The notes under the pieces are model-generated. The model did no database searches, was not told the origin of the DNA, and worked only from the letters and a program-made list of their open reading frames with translations. Source: Lewinellaceae bacterium (GTDB lineage: Bacteria > Bacteroidota > Bacteroidia > Chitinophagales > Saprospiraceae). Taken from it: a stretch of 64,000 bases of DNA. The number at the start of each line of letters is the position of its first letter. The first letter of the stretch is position 1. The DNA lies in contig JACJXX010000001.1 of NCBI GenBank assembly GCA_020636435.1, forward strand, positions 806,001-870,000, read 5' to 3'. Shown piece by piece: positions 42,553 to 52,056 of this stretch. Both the position numbers and the translations under genes were made by a program.

Positions 42553-42584
42553 CGGGCGTGCCATGCTGCTGGGCATTTGCCGGA

Positions 42585-42690
42585 TCGTGTAAAAGTGTAA
42601 AGGTGTAAAAGAGGCATGTGCGATAGTGCTGCCTGAGAGCTGCTCCTATGTTGACTTCATTTACACATTTACACGTTTACACATACACTG
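42585..42690. repeat. Inverted repeat of GTGTAAAAG units
   Basis: GTGTAAAAGTGTAAAGGTGT at the left and CATTTACACATTTACACG at the right flank a 40-bp GC-richer centre. Same family as 22332-22388. Confidence 0.6.
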
Positions 42691-42703
42691 CCCATCTGTT
42701 CAG

Positions 42704-42726
42704 CGTTCGACTGAGCTCACGCCGAA
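42704..42726. repeat. Second copy of the 23-bp TTCGGC palindrome
   Basis: Reverse complement of 2595-2617 with one base changed (arms TTCGA.../...GCCGAA). It lies 48 bp before the acylase start. No flanking duplication is evident here. Confidence 0.8.
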
Positions 42727-42774
42727 GTCCAGGTAAAATACACTGACCCACCACAAACACACCAATTTCCACCC

Positions 42775-44841
42775 ATGCGCCAACGCCATATCGCCTTCAT
42801 TTTCTTCCTTCTCCACTGGACAGCCTCCGCCCAAATCAACCCCGCCAACATCACCATCGCACGAGACGAATGGGGCGTGCCCCACATCTTCGCCCCCACC
42901 GACGCGGAAGTCGCCTACGGCTTCGCCTGGGCCACAGCGGAGGACGATTTCGAGACCATGCAAAAGCAAATCCTGCCGGTGAGGGGGCTGATGGGGCGGG
43001 TGTACGGCAAAGAGGGCGCCCGCCTGGACGTCGCCGTCCACCTGCTCGATGCGCGGACGATTGTGGAGGAACGCTATGAACAGGATTTGTCGCCGGACTT
43101 CCGGAAAGTGCTGGAAGCCTACGCGGCGGGCGCCAACGCCTACGCCGGGCGGCACCCCAAAGAGGTGCTGCACCGGAAGCTGTTTCCCATCACCGGCCAG
43201 GACATCATCCAGAGCTATGTGCTGGGCATGGCGCTGATGTCGGGCGTTAGCCGGGAGTTGGGCAATATCCTCAGGGGAAAGTACAAAGCCGAACCTCAGG
43301 ATCGGGGTTCCAACGCCTTTGCTGTAGCCCCTGCGAAAACGGCCGACGGCAAAACTTACCTGGTCAACAACACGCACCAACCACTGGAAGGACTCAACTC
43401 CTGGTACGAAGCCCACCTGTGCAGCGAAGAGGGCTGGAACATCCTGGGCAGCACCTTCCCGGGCGGGGTGACCATCTTCCTCGGGACGAACCCGAACCTG
43501 GGCTGGGCCCACACCCTCAACTATCCCGACTTCGCCGATGTGTACGCGCTGGAGATGCATCCCACCGAAAAAGGCCTGTACCGCTTCGACGGGAAGTGGG
43601 AGCCGCTGCAACCCTACCCCACCAAAGCGCGGGTTAAAATCCTGGGCTTCCTGCCCCTGGGGATAAAGCAAAAATTCTACAAAAGCAAATACGGGGTCAC
43701 CTTTGAAACGCCCAACGGCTATTTCGCCCTGCGCTTCCCCGCCAACCGCGACATCCGCGCCGCCGAGCAGTGGTACCGGATGAACAAGGCAACCAACCTC
43801 GAAGAATTTCAGAAAGCCCTGCGCCTGCAGGGCATCACCTGCACCAACATCGTCTACGCCGATAAGGAGGGGCACATTTATTACATCAGCAACGGGCGCT
43901 TTCCCAAGCGCAACCCGCAGTACGACTGGCAAGGCCTCCTGCCCGGCGATACCTCCGCCACCCTGTGGGCAGACGACTACTACCCTCTCGACAGCCTGCC
44001 CCAGGTGCTGGACCCCGCCTCGGGTTATGTCTACAACTGCAACCACACCCCCTTCCTGTCGTCTGGCAAAGCGGACAACCCCAATCCGGAAAGCATCCCC
44101 AAAAGCATGGGGTTCCAGGGGCTGGACGGGCTGACCAACCGCGGCGTCCGCCTGGGCAGTTTGCTGGAGCAATCCGGGCAAATAAGTTATGAAGACCTCA
44201 AAAGGATGAAGTACGACCAGGCCTACAACGAGCCCATGCTTTCCGCGCCCAAACTGGAGGCCATTTTCTACCTGGAGCCAGAACAATACCCGGAGATTGC
44301 AGAAAGCATAAGGCTGCTGCGGGATTGGGACCGCATCGCCGACAAGGACAGCGAGGCGGCCTCGGTCATGCTCCTGGCTTTCTACTACCTTCAGTCGAGC
44401 CTGGAAGATGCCGGAAGTTTTAAAACCGGCGACGAGCTGGACGAGGCTATGCTGGTTGCCGCCATCGCCCATGCCCAAAATCACCTGCAAAAACATTTCG
44501 GCAGCGCCAAAGTGCCGCTGGGCAGCTTGCAGCGCCACGCCCGGGGCAACGTAGACCTGCCCTACGGCGGCGGGCCCGACGTGCTGGCCGCCGTGCGCAG
44601 CCGCCCCTTCCGCCATGGCCGCCTGCGCGCCTACACCGGCGATTCTTATATCCAGTTGGTGCGCTTCTCGGCCGACGGGCCGGCGATCGAAAGCGTCGTT
44701 CCCTACGGCGCCTCCGCCAAGCCCGGCAACCCGCACTACACCAGCCAGATGGAGCTGTTCGTCAACCAGCAGCTCAAGCCGATGACGCTGGATAAAGAGC
44801 GGGTGTTGAAGGAGGCGGTGAGGGTGTATGGGCCGGAGTAA
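42775..44841 (+). CDS. Penicillin-acylase-family N-terminal nucleophile hydrolase
   Basis: 688 residues. Signal peptide MRQRHIAFIFFLLHWTASAQ, then the alpha-chain-like ITIARDEWGVPHIFAPTDAEVAYGFAWATAEDDFETMQ. The autocatalytic cleavage site is at DRGSNAFAVAP (about residue 180), with Ser as the new N-terminal nucleophile. NTHQPLEGLNSWYEAHL and GSTFPGGVTIFLGTNPNLGWAHTLN follow. Members cleave amide bonds of acyl-homoserine lactones, penicillins or peptides in the periplasm; which applies here cannot be told from sequence. The stop codon abuts the stop of the convergent lipoprotein gene. Confidence 0.92.
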   Translation: MRQRHIAFIFFLLHWTASAQINPANITIARDEWGVPHIFAPTDAEVAYGFAWATAEDDFETMQKQILPVRGLMGRVYGKEGARLDVAVHLLDARTIVEERYEQDLSPDFRKVLEAYAAGANAYAGRHPKEVLHRKLFPITGQDIIQSYVLGMALMSGVSRELGNILRGKYKAEPQDRGSNAFAVAPAKTADGKTYLVNNTHQPLEGLNSWYEAHLCSEEGWNILGSTFPGGVTIFLGTNPNLGWAHTLNYPDFADVYALEMHPTEKGLYRFDGKWEPLQPYPTKARVKILGFLPLGIKQKFYKSKYGVTFETPNGYFALRFPANRDIRAAEQWYRMNKATNLEEFQKALRLQGITCTNIVYADKEGHIYYISNGRFPKRNPQYDWQGLLPGDTSATLWADDYYPLDSLPQVLDPASGYVYNCNHTPFLSSGKADNPNPESIPKSMGFQGLDGLTNRGVRLGSLLEQSGQISYEDLKRMKYDQAYNEPMLSAPKLEAIFYLEPEQYPEIAESIRLLRDWDRIADKDSEAASVMLLAFYYLQSSLEDAGSFKTGDELDEAMLVAAIAHAQNHLQKHFGSAKVPLGSLQRHARGNVDLPYGGGPDVLAAVRSRPFRHGRLRAYTGDSYIQLVRFSADGPAIESVVPYGASAKPGNPHYTSQMELFVNQQLKPMTLDKERVLKEAVRVYGPE

Positions 44842-45504
44842 CTACTTTTCGCTGAGGAAAACCTGAATTGCGGTCAAAGTGTCTTCCCAAAACGTTGTAT
44901 TTTCGAAAAGATACGGCAGGCACGCTTCTTGTCCGTCAAATTTTTTGAACCCCTGAGGCTTGCCGTCAGGCCCAAAAGTTTCACAATTCTTAATTTCATC
45001 GACCGCAAAGGTGGTTTCTCCCGCTTCTGAGGAAACCCTCAGTATCACGTACAGGCACGTTTTGTAGAAATCATAGTCGAAGAGTTCGCCTAACATTTTG
45101 TAGGTGAAATTCTGGCTTTCCAGGATTATCAGCCTGTCTTCCTTCGTGTACGTCACTGCTTCACGCATCACCTCTCCGCCACAAGCGAAGGAAATTTCTC
45201 CGGTATTGCCGTTGACGTCCAGCGTAATGGCATCAATTCTGGCAGGGATAAAATCCTCATCGCAATTGTTCAGTTTTTCTACCGCCTGCTCCCAAACAGG
45301 GAAACCAAACATATATTGGGTAAGTTCGTCCTGGATTTCTTCAATTTCGCCATCCGCCAGACGATAGGCATGAAGAGGGGCGGAGACTAACGCTTGGTAT
45401 TCATAATGTCCGGAAAAAGAATTTTCCGGTTCAGCAGTGTCTTTCCGGTTACAGCTCGAAAGAAGGGTTAATACCGTGAGGGATAACAGAAGGCGCGGGT
45501 TCAT
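44842..45504 (-). CDS. Lipoprotein of unknown function
   Basis: 220 residues, starting MNPRLLLSLTVLTLLSSCNR with an LSSC lipobox. The mature part is acidic and holds several Cys (CDED, ACGG, CLYV, NCETFG, ACLPY), which may form disulfides in the periplasm. No domain recognised. The stop codon is immediately next to that of the acylase on the other strand. Confidence 0.8.
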   Translation of the reverse strand: MNPRLLLSLTVLTLLSSCNRKDTAEPENSFSGHYEYQALVSAPLHAYRLADGEIEEIQDELTQYMFGFPVWEQAVEKLNNCDEDFIPARIDAITLDVNGNTGEISFACGGEVMREAVTYTKEDRLIILESQNFTYKMLGELFDYDFYKTCLYVILRVSSEAGETTFAVDEIKNCETFGPDGKPQGFKKFDGQEACLPYLFENTTFWEDTLTAIQVFLSEK

Positions 45505-45580
45505 TTTTTTGGTGTTTTGTTAGAAACTGATTGTAAATTAAGAAAATAAAACGGTTTTTCAATCCCTTAAATTCCTGGCA

Positions 45581-47011
45581 CTACTCCCCTTCCTCCCTAA
45601 CCAATCCTCCCAGCACCCGCAAGCTCCGTTCGATTTCTTCTGAAAACGGCGCTCCATAGCTCAGGCGAATGTAGTTGGAAAAGCGCCCGTCGGAGCTGAA
45701 CATCTGCCCGGGAGCGATGCTGATGTTGTGGCAGATCGCCCGACGGTACAAGGCATAGGCGTTGACTGCCGGCGGAAGTTCCAGCCACAGCGTATAGCCT
45801 CCCTGCGGGCGGGTAACCCGAACATTTTCGGGAAAGAAGTTGCTGATGGCCTGAGTGTAGCGCAGGCACTGCGTATGCAAGGCTTTACGCAGCCTGCGCA
45901 TGTGCAGGCCGAAGCGGCCGGCCTCCAGGAAACGGGCCATAGCGGCGTGGGTTGGGGTGGCGGAAGTGACGGTGTGTGCCAGTTTTTGCTTCAGCACCTG
46001 CTCTTTAAAGCGGCCGGGGATGCACCAGCCGACGCGGTAGCCGGGCGCCAGCATCTTGGAAAAAGACGAGCAGTAGAGCACCAGCCCCCTCTTATCAAAA
46101 TGTTTGCAGGCCAGGGGGCGGCTTTTGCCGAAATAGAGCTCGCCGTAGATGTCGTCTTCGATGAGGGGGATGTTGCGATGGAGCAGCATCTGCACCAGGC
46201 GTTCCTTGCGTTCGTCCGGCATGCAGGCGCCGGTGGGGTTGTTGAAATTGGGCACAAAGAGGCAGGCGGCGATGGGCATCCGCTTCAGGGCACCTTCCAG
46301 GTAATCCAGATCGATGCCGGTTTCGGGATGGACGGGCACTTCCAGCGCCTTCAGCCCGTGGCTTTGCAACACCATGGATACGCCGAAATAACCCGGCGCT
46401 TCAATCGCCACCGTATCGCCGGGGCGGGTGAGGGCCTGCAGGCAGAACGACAAGGCCTCCATGCAGCCCTGGGTGGTGATGATGTCATCCGGCGCCGCGC
46501 TGCCGCCCCAGTTGAAGGCCAGGCGCGCCAGTTGCTGCCTCAGCCGGCTATTGCCCTGGATGTCGTCGTATTGGATGCAACTGTTGGCGCCCTCGCGCAG
46601 GGCTTCCATCATCGACTTGTTTAGCTTGGCCTCGGGCAGATGCTCCAGGGCGGGTGCCGCCACTGAGAGGCGGACGATGCCTTCGGCAGTGAGGTTGCGA
46701 TACACCTCCCGGATCATTTCATCCACGCTAATGTCCTTCGGCGGCGGCGGCTGGCGCTCTGTAAAGGGCGCCCGGGGCAGTTCCCGGGGCGTGAAGCGCA
46801 CGTAATAACCCGACTTGGGCCGCGCTTCCACCAGCCCCTTCATCTCCAGTTCGCCGTAGGCCTTAAAAGCCGTGCTCATGCTGATGCCCTGTTCTTCGCT
46901 CAGCGTGCGAACCGAGGGTAGCTTATCGCCGGTGCGCAGTACGCCATTGCCGATCATCTGCTCCAGCCGCTCCGCCACCTGGCTGTACAAAAAGCTGTCA
47001 TGTACTTCCAT
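45581..47011 (-). CDS. MocR/PdxR-type regulator, GntR helix-turn-helix plus aminotransferase domain
   Basis: 476 residues. Residues 1-75 are a GntR winged helix (ERLEQMIGNGVLRTGDKLPSVRTLSEEQGISMSTAFKAYGELEMKG). Residues about 100-470 are a fold-I aminotransferase domain with ITTQGCMEALSFCLQALTRPGDTVAIEAPGY, PNFNNPTGACMPDERK and the pyridoxal-phosphate Lys in SSFSKMLAPGYRVGW. Such proteins sense pyridoxal phosphate or an amino compound and control nearby genes. The divergent GNAT gene across about 185 bp is a likely target. Confidence 0.93.
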   Translation of the reverse strand: MEVHDSFLYSQVAERLEQMIGNGVLRTGDKLPSVRTLSEEQGISMSTAFKAYGELEMKGLVEARPKSGYYVRFTPRELPRAPFTERQPPPPKDISVDEMIREVYRNLTAEGIVRLSVAAPALEHLPEAKLNKSMMEALREGANSCIQYDDIQGNSRLRQQLARLAFNWGGSAAPDDIITTQGCMEALSFCLQALTRPGDTVAIEAPGYFGVSMVLQSHGLKALEVPVHPETGIDLDYLEGALKRMPIAACLFVPNFNNPTGACMPDERKERLVQMLLHRNIPLIEDDIYGELYFGKSRPLACKHFDKRGLVLYCSSFSKMLAPGYRVGWCIPGRFKEQVLKQKLAHTVTSATPTHAAMARFLEAGRFGLHMRRLRKALHTQCLRYTQAISNFFPENVRVTRPQGGYTLWLELPPAVNAYALYRRAICHNISIAPGQMFSSDGRFSNYIRLSYGAPFSEEIERSLRVLGGLVREEGE

Positions 47012-47195
47012 TCGTCAATCTGTTATGCACAAAAAACAAAAATCTGCATCTGTTTTCTTTTTCCAAAGGTAGGGATATTTGTGGCTGAAATCAAGTGAGT
47101 ATACTTCATGCTATGTCGCAGCGTCTTTTTCGAAAGGCGCTGCCACTATGAGATCACCCGGCATTTTTTTTGAAATCACCCAAAACTGTTGTACT

Positions 47196-47687
47196 ATGTC
47201 ACCCGTTGAGATTCTTGGCTACCGCCCGGAGTGGCGGCATCATTTCGAACAATTCAACAAAGCCTGGCTGGAAGAGTACTTCAGCGTAGAGCCCATCGAC
47301 CGGTGGGTGCTGGAAAACCCGGAAGAGGCCATTTTGAAAGGAGGCGGAGAAATCCTCTTCGCTCGCCTGGATGGGCGCATCATTGGCGCCGTCGCCCTGA
47401 AATACAACGAAGCCGGCGTCCTGGAGCTCATCAAGATGGCAATCGACAAGCCCTTCCGGGGGCTGGGAGCGGGCAAGAAGCTCTGCCAGGCTGCCATCCG
47501 CAAGGCGGCGGAAATGGGCGCTCCGAAGCTCATTCTGTACTCCCAAACAAGGCTGCCGGCGGCCATCGCCATTTACCGAAAGCTGGGCTTCCGGGAGATT
47601 CCCCTGGATGCATCTGATTTTTCATACGAGCGGGCGAATATCAAGATGGAGCTGGAGTTGGAGGCAATGAGGACGAGAGGTTATTAG
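47196..47687 (+). CDS. GNAT-family N-acetyltransferase
   Basis: The frame opens at 47079; the ATG at 47196 (MSPVEILGYRPEWRHHFEQF) is preferred, 163 residues. The acetyl-CoA-binding site is clear in ELIKMAIDKPFRGLGAGKKLCQAAIRKA, and LYSQTRLPAAIAIYRKLGFREI is the usual C-terminal motif B. The substrate is unknown. It is divergent from the MocR-type regulator and may be under its control. Confidence 0.9.
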   Translation: MSPVEILGYRPEWRHHFEQFNKAWLEEYFSVEPIDRWVLENPEEAILKGGGEILFARLDGRIIGAVALKYNEAGVLELIKMAIDKPFRGLGAGKKLCQAAIRKAAEMGAPKLILYSQTRLPAAIAIYRKLGFREIPLDASDFSYERANIKMELELEAMRTRGY

Positions 47688-47970
47688 AATTCAGGCTTTG
47701 TCTTCAAAACAGGGCTGTGGATGTGGAGCGTAGCGACATCCCGGCGCATGCCGGGGCTGTGGATGCTATGGATGCTGTGGATGCTATGGATGTGGAGCGT
47801 AGCGACATCCCGGCGAATGCCGGGGCAATCAACCTGTGCCCAACTTAGCATCTGCTGGCCTGAAAGGCCGCAGCATCTTTTGAGGCCAAACGGCCTCAAA
47901 GAGCATCAATAGCATCTATTCAAAAAAATGGATTGGATAAAACTTATAATGAACATAAAACCAAATTAGT
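47688..47970. repeat. Gene-free spacer with repeated GATGTGGAGCGTAGCGACATC hairpin units
   Basis: A unit of about 38 bp, made of a GATGT/ACATC hairpin followed by CCCGGCG...GCCGGGG, occurs at 47718-47757 and 47788-47823, separated by degenerate GGATGCTATGGATGCTGT repeats. A further GAGGCCAAACGGCCTC palindrome is near 47880. Short ORFs here only read the repeats (HSIHSIHSIHS). Confidence 0.75.
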
Positions 47971-49032
47971 ATGCCTATCACAACCACGATTCCCATTCAG
48001 CACACCGCTGAGTCCCGCCTTCCCGGGCTGGACATCAACAACCTGCCCTTCGGCACGACGCCAACCGACCATCTCTTCATCGCCCGCTATACTGCCGGCG
48101 AGTGGGCGGAGGCGCGCATCGAGCCTTTCCACCAGCTTACCATGAGCCCCTTTGCTCTTTGCTTTCACTACGGCCAAACCGTATTTGAAGGCATGAAGGC
48201 GTTCAGGATGGAAGACGGCAATGTTTCCATCTTCCGCCTGCAGAAGCACCACGAGCGCTTCAACCGCTCGCTACAGCGCATGAATATGCCGGAGGTGCCT
48301 TATGAATTGTTCAAAGAAGGCATGCGGCAGCTCGTTGGGCTCGACCGGCAGTGGGTGCCCTCAGGCAAAGAGAGCGCGCTGTACATCCGCCCTTTTATGA
48401 TCGCCACCGAGGAGCGGCTGAAGGTGAAAACATCCGATGAATACCTGTTCCTCATTGTTTGCACGCCGGTGGGGCATTACTATGCCCAGCCTGTAAGGGT
48501 AAAAGTAGAAACCGAATTCATCCGGGCGGCGGACGGGGGCACGGGCTATGCCAAATGCGGCGGCAACTACGGCGGCGCTTTGCTCCCCACTCAACGCGCC
48601 ATGGAAGCCGGCTACGACCAGGTACTTTGGACCGATGCCCAAAACCGGGAGTTCATCGAAGAATCCGGCACCATGAATGTCTTGTTTCTAATTGACGGCA
48701 TCCTCATCACGCCGCCGCTGAGCTCCACCATCCTCGACGGCGTCACCCGGGATTCTATCCTGCAATTGGCACAGGCCCGCGGCATCAAGGTGCAGGAGCG
48801 CAAAATCAGCATCCGGGAGCTGGAGGCGGCCCTGCAAAGCGATACCAGGGTGGAAGCCTTTGGGGCGGGCACAGCGGCAGTCGTGGCCCCCATCGAATCC
48901 ATCGCCATCGGGAAAAAAACCTACGCCTGTTATGTCGGGGAGGACGCGGCGATGTATTCTTTTAAAGCGGAGTTGCAGGCCATTCGAAGGGGTATAGCCG
49001 AAGACGTTTGGGGATGGAATGAGGTGGTGTGA
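47971..49032 (+). CDS. ilvE: Branched-chain amino acid aminotransferase
   Basis: 353 residues, the length of the class with an extended N-terminus. FALCFHYGQTVFEGMKAFR, ALYIRPFMIATEERLKVKTS, GTGYAKCGGNYGGALLPTQRAMEAGYDQVLW with the pyridoxal-phosphate Lys, and EESGTMNVLFLIDG are diagnostic of fold-IV branched-chain transaminases. It catalyses the last step of Leu, Ile and Val synthesis and the first of their breakdown. It stands alone, with the DinB-like gene 38 bp downstream. Confidence 0.95.
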   Translation: MPITTTIPIQHTAESRLPGLDINNLPFGTTPTDHLFIARYTAGEWAEARIEPFHQLTMSPFALCFHYGQTVFEGMKAFRMEDGNVSIFRLQKHHERFNRSLQRMNMPEVPYELFKEGMRQLVGLDRQWVPSGKESALYIRPFMIATEERLKVKTSDEYLFLIVCTPVGHYYAQPVRVKVETEFIRAADGGTGYAKCGGNYGGALLPTQRAMEAGYDQVLWTDAQNREFIEESGTMNVLFLIDGILITPPLSSTILDGVTRDSILQLAQARGIKVQERKISIRELEAALQSDTRVEAFGAGTAAVVAPIESIAIGKKTYACYVGEDAAMYSFKAELQAIRRGIAEDVWGWNEVV

Positions 49033-49070
49033 GTCGCCAGCCGACATCCCGTAAACTTTGAACACTCCTT

Positions 49071-49565
49071 ATGGAAATCATTGCCATTTCATCCTTTCTC
49101 GACTACTACGCCAGCATTCGGGCGCGCACCGAGCGGCTCATCGCTTTGGCGCCGCCCGATAAGCTGGAATTCACTTATAAGGCCGGCAAATTCACCATTG
49201 CCGATCAGATTCGCCATATCGCGGCCATTGAAAGGTATATGTACGGGGAAACGCTGGCTGGCCGGCCCAGCAGGTATAAAGGGTGTGGCAAAGAGCTGGC
49301 CGACGGCTATGAAGCTATCATGTCTTTCTTCCGCCGGGCCCACGGAGAAACCATTGCCATCATCCGGGACATCGGCGACGAGGGGTTGAACAACCGCTGC
49401 CTTACTCCCGCCGGGGCCTCCATACGCCGCTGGAAATGGATGCGGGCTATGGTGGAACACGAGGTTCATCACCGAGCCCAGCTCTATATCTATTTGAATA
49501 TGCTGGATATAAAGACGCCTCCTATGTTTGGGCTGACGGCGGAGGAGTTGGCGAAAAAACCTTAA
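49071..49565 (+). CDS. DinB-like putative metal-dependent protein
   Basis: 164 residues forming a four-helix bundle. The candidate metal-binding His residues are in IADQIRHIAAIERYMYGE and MVEHEVHHRAQLYIYL, the pattern of the DinB/YfiT superfamily. Members include thiol transferases and proteins of unknown function. The stop overlaps the stop of the convergent glycosyltransferase gene by four bases. Confidence 0.85.
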   Translation: MEIIAISSFLDYYASIRARTERLIALAPPDKLEFTYKAGKFTIADQIRHIAAIERYMYGETLAGRPSRYKGCGKELADGYEAIMSFFRRAHGETIAIIRDIGDEGLNNRCLTPAGASIRRWKWMRAMVEHEVHHRAQLYIYLNMLDIKTPPMFGLTAEELAKKP

Positions 49566-51127
49566 CGATACCTCACCACCCCATACACTTCCTCATTATA
49601 CGGTATCTCATACAGCACCTCCTCTTTGGGAAACTGCTCCGGCAATGCGATGTAGTAAGCCCCCTCTTCCAGTTCATAATTGCGCCGCAACGTTTTTCCC
49701 CGAATCTGGTTGAGGTAAAAAATAGCGGAGAAGGAGATGCGGGCGTCCTGGTATAAATACAATGGCGCATCCCCGGCGATCTCGTTCACCGCCTGGGCGA
49801 TCTCGATGTCCTCCTGGGCGTCGCTCTCGTAGGCCCTTTGGGGCAGGACGGTCAGGTCGAACAACAGGCGGCCAATAGCGGTGGCCAGGATCAGGAAGAG
49901 GAGCGTCCGCTGCGGCTGTCGGAGGTAGAAGTAGAATACGGCGGCGGCGGCCAGGAAGCCGCCGATGGCCAGTGCCCAGCGGTAGTTCAGGAAATCCAGC
50001 CCCGGAATGAAGGGCAGGGCCAGGCATCCCAGCGCCAGGGCGCCGATCAACACACCGCTTAGAATGCGGAAGGCCTGGAAGCGCCAGGCTTTCACTTCCT
50101 GCCGGTGCTGGAAGGCGTACAGCCCAATCATCAGCAGGAAGGGGTACAGCATGTAAATGTAGCGTTGCCGGGTGCCCGGCGACACCCAGTAAGGCAGTGC
50201 ATTGACCAGAAACATGAGGGTGGCGAAAGTCAGCAGTTTATTGCGCAGGAGCAGGCTGCGCAGATCCCGCCGGATGGCGAATAGCAGCAGCAAGCCGCCG
50301 GGCAGCAGGTCTTTGATCGTATCCAGGGGGAACATAGCGATGTGCTCCAACAGTTTCAGCACCCCATTCTCCGCTACCGTGCGCTCGCTCGATTCTTCCA
50401 CCATCATCTGGAGGTAGTTGCCGATATCGTTGTACTGATGGTAGGCCAGCAGATAGCCGCCCACCAGTGCCCCGTAAACCAGGATGCCCGCCAGGTGGGC
50501 CAGGGACAACAGGCGTTTCAGCTCCCCTTCATACCACAACCAGGCCGCCACCGACAAGCCCTGGAAAAGCAACGAGGGCAGCCCCTTGGTCAGCGTGCCC
50601 ACCGCCGCCAGGGCGTAGGTCACGATAAACATCAGCCCGTACCGCCCCTGTTGCTGAAAGTGAAAAAGGGCGGCAAAGCCGGCGAAGGTGACAAAGGTGT
50701 AAAACAGGTCGATCTCCCCCAGCAGGGAAAAGTAGAAATACAACCCTCCGCTGATGGGAAACAGCAGGGCGGACAGCCAGCCAAATTCCAGGCCGGCGTA
50801 GCGCCGCCCCAGCCCGAAAAGCAGCAAAGACGTAAAAATGATGGACAATACCGTCGGAAGGCGCAACGCCCAGGCCGTATAGCCACCCACGGCCTTCGCG
50901 CTGGCCCATACTACCCAGTTGAATACCGGAGGCTTTTTGTAGTAAAACTCCCCAAACTGGGTCGGCACGATGAAATTGCCGTTCTCCTCCATCTCCATCG
51001 CGATGGTGGCTCTTCGCGGCTCCTCCAGGTAGACCGGCTGCACGCCCAGGTTGAGGAAGAGGCTGAGGAGAGCCAGCAGGGAGGCGAGGCGAAGTAAGCG
51101 TATCGGTGCATTGGTGTATTGATGCAT
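49562..51127 (-). CDS. GT39-type (ArnT-like) membrane glycosyltransferase
   Basis: 521 residues with about eleven membrane helices. The first outer loop reads VYLEEPRRATIAMEMEENGNFIVPTQFGEFYYKKPPVFNWV, matching the ArnT/PMT loop with acidic catalytic residues. The Leu-rich helices and the WVSPGTRQRYIYMLYPFLLMIGLY segment support the assignment. It uses a polyprenyl-phosphate sugar on the periplasmic side; the acceptor is unknown. Standing alone, it gives no pathway hint. Confidence 0.9.
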   Translation of the reverse strand: MHQYTNAPIRLLRLASLLALLSLFLNLGVQPVYLEEPRRATIAMEMEENGNFIVPTQFGEFYYKKPPVFNWVVWASAKAVGGYTAWALRLPTVLSIIFTSLLLFGLGRRYAGLEFGWLSALLFPISGGLYFYFSLLGEIDLFYTFVTFAGFAALFHFQQQGRYGLMFIVTYALAAVGTLTKGLPSLLFQGLSVAAWLWYEGELKRLLSLAHLAGILVYGALVGGYLLAYHQYNDIGNYLQMMVEESSERTVAENGVLKLLEHIAMFPLDTIKDLLPGGLLLLFAIRRDLRSLLLRNKLLTFATLMFLVNALPYWVSPGTRQRYIYMLYPFLLMIGLYAFQHRQEVKAWRFQAFRILSGVLIGALALGCLALPFIPGLDFLNYRWALAIGGFLAAAAVFYFYLRQPQRTLLFLILATAIGRLLFDLTVLPQRAYESDAQEDIEIAQAVNEIAGDAPLYLYQDARISFSAIFYLNQIRGKTLRRNYELEEGAYYIALPEQFPKEEVLYEIPYNEEVYGVVRYR

Positions 51128-51447
51128 TGGTCTGTCTGCGGTTCAGTGTGCCGGCGTTTTTAGGGGTGCAAGATAGCACAGAAATCTTTAACTGGACTTT
51201 GGACAGTCAGACGTTAAAGGCGGAAATCGGAAATCGGAAGGCGGAAGGCGGACACGAGCGAAGCGACTGACGGAGTAAAATGGGCGTTTTGTGCCCATTC
51301 GGAGGTCAATTCCGACCCCGGCACGAAGGCCGGGGCAGGCTTTCCGACTTCGCATCCCGACCTCCTTCGTCGGTACGGGACTCCCTTCTGTTGCTTCCGC
51401 CTTCACCCTTGGTTCGTCCAAAGTCCAGTGATTAATATTGGGATGCA
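51128..51447. other. Gene-free spacer with dispersed repeats
   Basis: Contains the inverted copy (51250-51280) of the 31-bp repeat at 21241, a palindrome with CCCCGGC/GCCGGGG arms (about 51314-51333) and a TCCCGAC...ACGGGA palindrome (about 51356-51381). No gene. Confidence 0.6.
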
Positions 51448-51651
51448 CAAGGCAATTGCATGAAATATGTTTTGACCCCGAAGCGGGTCAAACGTCTATA
51501 GAATTATCCCGTATAATTAAATTTTCGACCTCAAAGAGGTCGTACAAACGGGTAGATGTACGACCTCTGCGAGGTCGGGAGGGCTTAAAACATCGTTTCC
51601 TATAAACATACGACCTTTTCAAGGTCGATCCCATTTCATGCGATTGCCATA
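51448..51651 (+). mobile_element. 204-bp hairpin MITE, copy 2, with 8-bp target duplication
   Basis: No difference was found from 18757-18960, same orientation. GGGATGCA occurs directly outside both ends (51440-51447 and 51652-51659), a different 8-mer from the one at copy 1, so both copies are independent insertions. Lack of divergence suggests recent movement or very low turnover. Confidence 0.95.
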
Positions 51652-51711
51652 GGGATGCATGGGTGTTGGTTGGTCATAATGGTGTAAAAGTGTAAATTGC
51701 CATCCTATCCT

Positions 51712-52056
51712 CTATTTACATCTCCTGCCTGATATTTCTATTTTGTCGACCGGTACAAAAACCTTAACCAATTCTGGCGGATCGAAATATTCCAAATCCG
51801 TTCTCTGCTTATAGTTGGTAATGTCGACAACTGTTTCCATGACCAGGTCGTCGAGTATAAACAGGCCAGGATCGGAAAGAACAACTACATAAGATTCCAG
51901 CAATTTTGTTTCATACACTATCCCACTCCTTATCGTAGAGTGCAGCTTTTCAAAAAAGCGCTCTTTTTGGGGTGAAAGTGCTTTGAATCCTGGGCTCATA
52001 AGTACCTTGCCAGAAGGGACCAGCATTCCCTTTTCAACAAAAATCGTAAAACGCAA
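51712..52056 (-). CDS. Small protein of unknown function
   Basis: 114 residues starting MRFTIFVEKGMLVPSGKVLM. It has a plausible mixed alpha/beta composition with no membrane segment or signal, and is more AT-rich than its neighbours. No family recognised. It stands alone in a repeat-rich region, so transfer or remnant status is possible. Confidence 0.5.
   Translation of the reverse strand: MRFTIFVEKGMLVPSGKVLMSPGFKALSPQKERFFEKLHSTIRSGIVYETKLLESYVVVLSDPGLFILDDLVMETVVDITNYKQRTDLEYFDPPELVKVFVPVDKIEISGRRCK

Noticed and set aside
42700..44736. 678-residue minus-strand frame opposite the acylase gene
   Set aside because: Antisense shadow of a gene with clear catalytic motifs.
47684..47912. Small ORFs rich in HSIHSIHS or WMLWMLWM
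   Set aside because: They only translate the GGATGCTATG tandem repeat.
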